Below the pieces are notes generated by a model that had not been told where the DNA came from, did not search any database, and saw nothing but the letters and a program-made list of their open reading frames with translations. From Clostridia bacterium (GTDB taxonomy: Bacteria > Bacillota > Clostridia > Christensenellales > Borkfalkiaceae), in contig JAFVSF010000113.1 of the NCBI GenBank assembly GCA_017503885.1, forward strand, positions 1 to 9,560: 9,560 bases of DNA, in the 5' to 3' direction. This document shows positions 5,604 through 9,560 of this stretch, piece after piece. The first letter of the stretch is position 1. Every line of letters begins with the position of its first letter. The translations under genes and the position numbers were made by a program.

Positions 5604-6878
5604 TTGAAGAAAATTTTAGCTATTATTGGGGTAATAGTGTTTGGTATTGCTATGTTTTTTACAGGTTTTTTCGTGCGAAATTATACCAATCCAGACCTAG
5701 TTTCTCTCAAATTTATACTTGACAAATACAAAAAACATTATCTAGAGCAAGAAGACAATTATCTTGATATAATGGTAGAAGGCTTGCTTGACCAATACTC
5801 CGAGTATTATACGAAAGAGGAGTATGAACTTATTAAAAAATCTGCAAAAGGCGTAAGGAGTGGAATTGGAATTACCGTAGTTAATCAAGGTGGTAACGTG
5901 TACGTCACAGGGATTAAAGGTAATTCTCCAGCAGAAATTGCAGGCGTGACTAGTGGGGGATATATAGTTGGCATGAAAAAAGCGACGGAAACAACTTTCC
6001 AATCGCTTGATTACAACAAGTTTTCTTCACTTATAGACACTTATGCTGACGGGGAAAAGTTTACCATAAAGGTAGACTATGGCGAGGAGCAAAAGACTTA
6101 TGAATTGGCAAAACGTGAGTACAACGAAACTTACGTTTTCTACACCGATTTTTCTAGTTCTTATCGCTTTACCGACTGGGGAGGCAAATCTTTAGAATTA
6201 GTGCAGTATGAGTCTGAATTGTCTTCTATAATGCCTAGCGATACTGCGTATTTGAAATATTTGTCTTTTAACGGAACGAGCAACGACTTGTATTCGTCTG
6301 CAAAGCAAGTCGATAAAGTAATGGAAATATTTGAGCAAACGGGTAAGACTAAAATTATCATTGACTTAAGGGGCAACGGTGGTGGATTTATGGATATAAT
6401 GTGCGATATATCCTCGCATTTTATAGGTGCTGAAAAAAATGATAGGGTTTTAGTTTCTTATGCGTTATATAAAGACGGTAAGAAAGATGAGTTTAAATCT
6501 GCACAGGCAAAATATTCCAACTACGGTTTTAACAGTATAATTATTTTGGCAGACTGGAATACCGCCTCGGCGTCGGAAGCGTTTATCGGGGCGTGCCTTG
6601 ATTACGATTATAGAAACGTGGTAAAAGTAGTTTTGTCAAGAAATCCACAAGGAGTGTATAAAACGTACGGCAAGGGTATAATGCAAACGACTTTTGAAAA
6701 CTTTACCGTTGGCGATGCAATAAAACTCACCACGGCGAAAATTTATTGGCCTAAATCTAACGTTTCAATACATGGCGTTGGCATAACTAAAAATCTGTCA
6801 GGGTTTTCAAATAAAATTTTAGAAGCCCCATACGTAGAAAATCAAGATTATGAACTTGCTTACGCCTTGACGTTATAA
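5604..6878 (+). CDS. Membrane-anchored S41 family C-terminal processing peptidase
   Basis: A CtpA/CtpB-type serine protease that recognises C-terminal ends through a PDZ domain and acts outside the membrane. It has 424 residues. Residues about 4-25 are an uncleaved signal anchor. The PDZ domain covers about 84-160 (GIGITV near its start, GIKGNSPAEIAGV following). The protease domain contains IIIDLRGNGGG (251-261), the nucleophile region TASASEAF (320-327; Ser322 by family alignment) and the Lys in YGKG (Lys357). The Ser-to-Lys distance is 35 residues, about ten more than usual, because of an insert near 342-352. The start is TTG at 5604, chosen because AGGAGAGG (5591-5598) lies 5 bases upstream and the signal anchor begins there. 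No promoter fits between the preceding terminator and the ribosome site, so transcription comes from readthrough or a promoter inside the regulator gene. The substrate is unknown; no spoIVF-type genes are nearby. Confidence 0.93.
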   Translation: MKKILAIIGVIVFGIAMFFTGFFVRNYTNPDLVSLKFILDKYKKHYLEQEDNYLDIMVEGLLDQYSEYYTKEEYELIKKSAKGVRSGIGITVVNQGGNVYVTGIKGNSPAEIAGVTSGGYIVGMKKATETTFQSLDYNKFSSLIDTYADGEKFTIKVDYGEEQKTYELAKREYNETYVFYTDFSSSYRFTDWGGKSLELVQYESELSSIMPSDTAYLKYLSFNGTSNDLYSSAKQVDKVMEIFEQTGKTKIIIDLRGNGGGFMDIMCDISSHFIGAEKNDRVLVSYALYKDGKKDEFKSAQAKYSNYGFNSIIILADWNTASASEAFIGACLDYDYRNVVKVVLSRNPQGVYKTYGKGIMQTTFENFTVGDAIKLTTAKIYWPKSNVSIHGVGITKNLSGFSNKILEAPYVENQDYELAYALTL

Positions 6879-6891
6879 AACGTGAGAAAAC

Positions 6892-7245
6892 TTAACCTAA
6901 AAAATTTTCAATAGTTGCCCCAATTTCGGTTGGGGCAACGTTTTTTATTGGGGTAACGTAGTCGCAGTTTTTTTGTGGTTGGTCGCTTTCTTCGTCCTCA
7001 TTTTGTTGGGGTTTTTTAGCAAAAAGAGTGGAAAAAAGAGGTAAAAGGCTTTTTAAATCTCCGTTTGCGATTGAAGATGAAAACTCTTCCGAAGATAAAA
7101 AATCCACAGTTGATTTATCAACTCCTAAAAGTTGAAAAACTGGAGCAAAAGAGGGGAAATCTATTCGTGTAAGAATATCTTTTAAAGAAGAAAATTTTTC
7201 TCCTCCTAAAAGTATACCAATTAAGAGCAAGGGTAAAATATTCAT
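6892..7245 (-). CDS. Small hypothetical protein with hydrophobic N-terminus
   Basis: Encodes 117 residues; I do not recognise the family. Residues about 3-14 (ILPLLLIGILLG) are hydrophobic but short for a membrane helix. The middle, about 17-75, mixes hydrophobic and polar residues and ends in DLKSLLPLFSTLF. Then comes an acidic, glutamine-rich linker (about 79-92) and a short tail. A clear AAGGAG (minus strand, 7256-7251) lies 5 bases before the ATG, which supports a real gene. Its 3' end contains the hairpin at 6914-6939, so codons for the last residues double as the likely terminator of the convergent S41 gene 13 bases away. It is divergent from another unknown small gene, and the two may be linked. 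Confidence 0.7.
   Translation of the reverse strand: MNILPLLLIGILLGGEKFSSLKDILTRIDFPSFAPVFQLLGVDKSTVDFLSSEEFSSSIANGDLKSLLPLFSTLFAKKPQQNEDEESDQPQKNCDYVTPIKNVAPTEIGATIENFLG
6914..6946 (+). terminator. Terminator of the S41 peptidase gene, inside the convergent gene
   Basis: GTTGCCCCAA (6914-6923) and TTGGGGCAAC (6930-6939) form a perfect 10-bp stem with a 6-base loop, followed by G and six T (6941-6946). It lies 36 bases after the peptidase stop codon and within the coding end of the 117-residue minus-strand gene. Confidence 0.85.
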
Positions 7246-7320
7246 AAAAACTCCTTATTATTTAAACTCGTAACATTTTTGTCTTTTCCATGCATAAATA
7301 TGAGATAGCGGAGAAAAGAT

Positions 7321-7602
7321 ATGAAGGATTTTAACAGTTTTAAAAGCAATAAGCAAAAGGAAGAACCACAAGCCTTTGGCAGTTCGCCTTATGAAATTTT
7401 TGCAAACCTTTCTAAAAAATATGAGGGCAAAAGTTCAGATGAATTGATGCAGGCTATCATTAAGCAGGCTGAAATTGGACGCAAAAACGGAACGCTTTCC
7501 GATAGAGATATAGATAATTTTGCCTCTACGGTAGCGCCACTTTTAAATGAAAAACAAAGAAAAACTTTAAATTCCGTAGTCTCAAAATTAAAGAAAATTT
7601 AA
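7321..7602 (+). CDS. Small charged hypothetical protein
   Basis: Encodes 93 residues; I do not recognise the family. A polar, lysine-rich N-terminus (1-20) precedes a region that looks entirely helical: SPYEIFANLSKKYEG, ELMQAIIKQAEIGRKNGTLS, then DIDNFASTVAPLLNEKQRKTL and a basic C-terminus. There is no signal peptide or membrane segment, so it should be cytoplasmic. GGAG at 7310-7313 is 7 bases before the ATG, which supports the start. It is divergent from the 117-residue gene across 75 bases that must hold both promoters; I could not place either with confidence. Its stop is only 12 bases from the convergent cysteine desulfurase-family gene, with no visible terminator between them. Confidence 0.75.
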   Translation: MKDFNSFKSNKQKEEPQAFGSSPYEIFANLSKKYEGKSSDELMQAIIKQAEIGRKNGTLSDRDIDNFASTVAPLLNEKQRKTLNSVVSKLKKI

Positions 7603-7614
7603 TGGTAAATTAGG

Positions 7615-8742
7615 TTAAAAATTAAGAGAAAGGTCTTTAAGGGCAGATATTAGGGAGTTGATTTCTCTTCTAGTATTTTGTGGAGCAAAACTCACTCTAA
7701 CAGTACCTAGTTTATCGGTTTTTAAAAACTTGTGCATAAGAGGGGCACAGTGAAAGCCCCCTCTAACGGCAATATCGTATCTATCGGAAAGTATTTGTGC
7801 AAGTTCTTGAGAGGGAAAATCGGAGTGAGAAAAACTAACTATTCCATATTTGTTTGGTATAGAATATAGTTTTATAAAGGGGAGTCTAGAAAGCCTAGTA
7901 ATTAGGTTTTCGGTTAAGGCAAATAATTGGCTTGCAATATAGACTTCGTTTCCGTCAACATATTCAAGCCCTGCCTTAAGCGAGCAAATAGCAGGAAGGT
8001 TTAAAGTTCCAGCCTCTAATTTTTCGGGTAAATAGTCTGGCATACGTTCAGAAAAAGAGTCTGAACCCGTACCACCAAAAAGCAAAGGTCTAACCTCTGC
8101 GTTTTTACCTAAAACGAGAACACCTATGCCTTGCGATGCTAAAAGCCCTTTGTGTCCAGCAATACAAAATGCGTCTATAAGTTGATTATTAACTTGTGTT
8201 TTATTGTGTCCTGCACGTTGAGCACCATCTACTATAAACGTTATATTTCTATTTTTTAAAAACTTGCCGATGCCGTCTACGTCGTTTTCAAGTCCGTTTA
8301 CGTTTGAAACTGCATTTAACACAACCAGTTTAGTGTTTGGCTCTAGAGCGTTTTTTACGTCTTCTACACTTACCCCTCCAACAGAAGGCTTGATTATTGA
8401 TAAAGATATTTCGTTCCTGCGTTCAAGTTCGTATAAAGGTCTTAATACTGCGTTGTGTTCGGTAACGGTAGTAACTACGTGCGAGCCTTTTTCATACATG
8501 CCGAATATTGCTACGTTTAACGCTTCCGTACAACTAGCCGTAAAGACTATTCTATCCGAGGTGGTATCAAAAAACTTGGCAAGGCTACGCCTTGTTTCGT
8601 AAACTAGTTCGCCAGCGTATAAAGAAAGTTTGTGTCCACTTCGCCCAGCGTTCGCATTTAGGTTTTTCATTGCGTTAAATCCTGCGTCTACACTTTTAAA
8701 GGGTTTAAAGCCACCCGTTGCAGCATTGTCAAAATAAATCAT
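7615..8742 (-). CDS. Cysteine desulfurase-family aminotransferase class V protein
   Basis: A PLP enzyme expected to remove sulfur (or selenium) from cysteine (selenocysteine) and hold it as a persulfide. With the ATG at 8742 it has 375 residues, the usual size of the EGC-type family. Seen are YFDNAAT near the start, TASCTEALN (68-76), TEHNAVLRPL with the PLP-stacking His96, Asp172 in IVDGAQ, the PLP-binding Lys198 in AGHKGLLASQG, and the active-site Cys332 in RGGFHCAP, followed by GTVRVSF. A GTG at 8751 is also in frame, but GGTGA (minus strand, 8754-8750) lies properly before the ATG at 8742 and relatives begin MIYFDNAAT, so the shorter form is preferred. It is divergent from a DUF3343 putative Se/S carrier gene, which supports sulfur or selenium transfer rather than an ordinary aminotransferase. 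No iron-sulfur scaffold gene is adjacent. Confidence 0.9.
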   Translation of the reverse strand: MIYFDNAATGGFKPFKSVDAGFNAMKNLNANAGRSGHKLSLYAGELVYETRRSLAKFFDTTSDRIVFTASCTEALNVAIFGMYEKGSHVVTTVTEHNAVLRPLYELERRNEISLSIIKPSVGGVSVEDVKNALEPNTKLVVLNAVSNVNGLENDVDGIGKFLKNRNITFIVDGAQRAGHNKTQVNNQLIDAFCIAGHKGLLASQGIGVLVLGKNAEVRPLLFGGTGSDSFSERMPDYLPEKLEAGTLNLPAICSLKAGLEYVDGNEVYIASQLFALTENLITRLSRLPFIKLYSIPNKYGIVSFSHSDFPSQELAQILSDRYDIAVRGGFHCAPLMHKFLKTDKLGTVRVSFAPQNTRREINSLISALKDLSLNF

Positions 8743-8755
8743 GTTTTTCACCGCT

Positions 8756-8774
8756 TATATTATTTAATAATATA
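8756..8774. promoter_or_regulatory. 19-bp AT-only palindrome between divergent genes
   Basis: TATATTATT (8756-8764), a central T, and AATAATATA (8766-8774) form a perfect palindrome between the cysteine desulfurase-family gene and the DUF3343 gene. It could be an operator for the divergent pair, but it contains only A and T, so chance is a real alternative. Confidence 0.35.
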
Positions 8775-8789
8775 TTGTATTATTCAGTA

Positions 8790-8798
8790 TGCTAATAA
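8790..8798 (+). promoter_or_regulatory. Possible extended -10 of the DUF3343 gene
   Basis: TG (8790-8791), one C, then TAATAA (8793-8798) resembles the extended -10 boxes of hpt, RNase H and nth. No -35 box sits at the right distance: TTGTAT at 8775-8780 is only 12 bases upstream. Confidence 0.4.
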
Positions 8799-8835
8799 AT
8801 GCTACAAACATAGTACAAACAAAGGAGAAACGTTT

Positions 8836-9093
8836 ATGTTTTATTGTATAGCAGTTTTTGGTTCTAGAACTCACGCTATAGGTTTTATAAAATATATGAG
8901 AGATAGAGGAATAACTTGTATTGCAGTTCCTACTCCTCAAGCGATAGGTGCAGGCTGTGGAATTTCAGCAAAATTTTCTATAAGCCAAACGGCATTTGCA
9001 AAACAGGTTATTTCAGCACTTGCTCTCACGTCGTTTAGAGGTTTCTTTTCTGTTAGAAAAGAGGGTGCAAAGCAAATTATAACAGAGCTTTAA
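8836..9093 (+). CDS. DUF3343 family protein, putative Se/S carrier
   Basis: Encodes 85 residues, the usual length of this small one-domain family. The features seen are the N-terminal FGSRTHAIGFIKYMRDRGI, the PTPQAIGAGCG motif with the conserved Cys41, and a helical C-terminal half ending in VRKEGAKQIITEL. Family annotation suggests that the conserved cysteine carries sulfur or selenium from a cysteine desulfurase to an acceptor. The exact reaction is not established here. AAAGGAG (8821-8827) lies 8 bases before the ATG. The gene is divergent from a cysteine desulfurase-family gene, which fits a donor-carrier pair. An inverted repeat with a T-run at 9131-9170 may terminate it. Cys4 and Cys28 are also present and might matter. 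Confidence 0.85.
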   Translation: MFYCIAVFGSRTHAIGFIKYMRDRGITCIAVPTPQAIGAGCGISAKFSISQTAFAKQVISALALTSFRGFFSVRKEGAKQIITEL

Positions 9094-9124
9094 TAACTAA
9101 ATTTTAAAAAACACTATTTTTTAA

Positions 9125-9153
9125 TTGTGTATTGCGTCTTTTTATGCTAAAAT
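9125..9153 (+). promoter_or_regulatory. Promoter of nth, extended -10 type
   Basis: TAAAAT (9148-9153) with TG at 9145-9146 forms an extended -10. TTGTGT (9125-9130) lies 17 bases upstream as a weak -35. The -10 sits in the loop of the inverted repeat 9131-9165. Confidence 0.55.
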
Positions 9154-9170
9154 AAAAGACGCAATTTTTA
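9131..9170. terminator. 12-bp perfect inverted repeat overlapping the nth promoter
   Basis: ATTGCGTCTTTT (9131-9142) and AAAAGACGCAAT (9154-9165) are exact inverted copies around an 11-base loop, followed by T's to 9169. It lies 37 bases after the DUF3343 stop and can act as that gene's terminator. It also brackets the nth -10 box and could be an operator. Confidence 0.5.
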
Positions 9171-9186
9171 GATTGAGAGATAAACG

Positions 9187-9560
9187 ATGATTTCTAAAAA
9201 AACGGCTTTAAAAATAACGGAAATTTTAACAAAGGAATATCCCGATTCTACCCCAGCACTTAAATTTAGTTCTCCTTACGAACTTTTAATTGCTGTCATT
9301 TTATCTGCACAGTGTACGGATGAAAGGGTAAATAAGGTTACCGAAACGTTGTTTAAAAGGGCAAACACCCCTTTTGAAATGGCAGACCTGAGTCAAGAAG
9401 AATTGGAACAATATATTTTTTCATGTGGGCTTTATCGCTCTAAAGCAGAGCATATAATTTCGGCGTCTAAAGATATAGTGGAAAAATTCGGTGGACAAGT
9501 TCCTAGTGATTTAGAGTCTTTGCGTTCACTCGCAGGTGTTGGCAGAAAAACTGCAAACGT
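9187..9560 (+). CDS. nth: Endonuclease III, 5' part (cut by window end)
   Basis: A base-excision repair DNA glycosylase/AP lyase that removes oxidised pyrimidines. The window holds 124 full codons of about 210. The N-terminal helix (KITEILTKEYPD) leads to the family signature SPYELLIAVILSAQCTDERVNKVT (29-52). The helix-hairpin-helix follows, with LAGVGRKTAN and the catalytic Lys121. The catalytic Asp and the four Cys of the iron-sulfur cluster would lie beyond the end, so intactness cannot be judged. The Shine-Dalgarno site is weak (GAGAGA at 9175-9180, 6 bases before the ATG). The promoter at 9125-9153 lies inside a perfect inverted repeat. It starts a new transcription unit after the DUF3343 gene. 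Confidence 0.93.
   Translation, partial: MISKKTALKITEILTKEYPDSTPALKFSSPYELLIAVILSAQCTDERVNKVTETLFKRANTPFEMADLSQEELEQYIFSCGLYRSKAEHIISASKDIVEKFGGQVPSDLESLRSLAGVGRKTAN

Noticed and set aside
8264..8602. Plus-strand reading frame of 112 codons inside the cysteine desulfurase-family gene
   Set aside because: Lies wholly within a well-supported gene on the other strand and shows no recognisable domain.
8743..8751. GTG at 8751 as the cysteine desulfurase-family start
   Set aside because: The GTG overlaps the GGTGA ribosome site that serves the ATG at 8742, and relatives begin at the latter.
8803..8820. Direct repeat TACAAAC at 8803-8809 and 8814-8820 as an operator
   Set aside because: Seven bases in AT-rich sequence, two copies only; too short to support.
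1..9560. CRISPR array, tRNA, rRNA, insertion sequence or prophage
   Set aside because: No regularly spaced repeats, RNA gene signatures, transposase, integrase or structural phage genes were seen on either strand.

Overview
The window looks like a chromosomal segment of an AT-rich, Gram-positive anaerobe, most likely from the Clostridia. This is inferred from strong Shine-Dalgarno sites (AGGAG/GGAGG), housekeeping-type promoters with extended -10 boxes, a lipoprotein signal, and family content: a CdaR/PucR-type regulator, an EGC-type cysteine desulfurase-like protein, a DUF3343 putative Se/S carrier, and RNase H1 with a hybrid-binding domain. No species can be named from the sequence. There are twelve supported genes, the last cut by the window end. 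No rRNA, tRNA, CRISPR array, transposase or phage gene was seen.

Region 1 (1-1121) holds a small predicted lipoprotein and an XRE-type regulator with its own promoter. It is visibly richer in G+C than the rest. Region 2 (1122-1516) is a 395-base gap with three hairpins, a possible short transcript (promoter 1316-1345, terminator 1373-1399) and the promoter of hpt. Region 3 (1517-3133) has hpt (purine salvage) and, convergent with it, asd (aspartate-family amino acids and diaminopimelate), separated by a bidirectional-looking terminator.

Region 4 (3206-6878) is a plus-strand series. An RNase H1 carries an extra 200-residue C-terminal region that I read as resembling the RnlA toxin. It overlaps by one base a CdaR/PucR-type regulator, and after a terminator comes a membrane-anchored S41 peptidase. 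Region 5 (6892-7602) holds two small unrecognised genes, divergently transcribed from a 75-base gap. Region 6 (7615-9093) has a cysteine desulfurase-family gene divergent from a DUF3343 gene, a pairing that fits sulfur or selenium handling. Region 7 (9125-9560) is the promoter and 5' two-thirds of nth (endonuclease III), whose -10 box lies in the loop of a perfect 12-bp inverted repeat.

Most genes are unrelated housekeeping functions in short units. The most interesting item is the RNase H1-RnlA-like fusion: in E. coli the RnlA toxin is functionally linked to RNase HI, and here the two activities seem to sit in one chain, but with the HEPN histidine replaced by asparagine. Several translation starts are moved downstream of the longest reading frame (hpt to 1523, RNase H to 3259, cysteine desulfurase to 8742) because the ribosome binding site or promoter position demands it.
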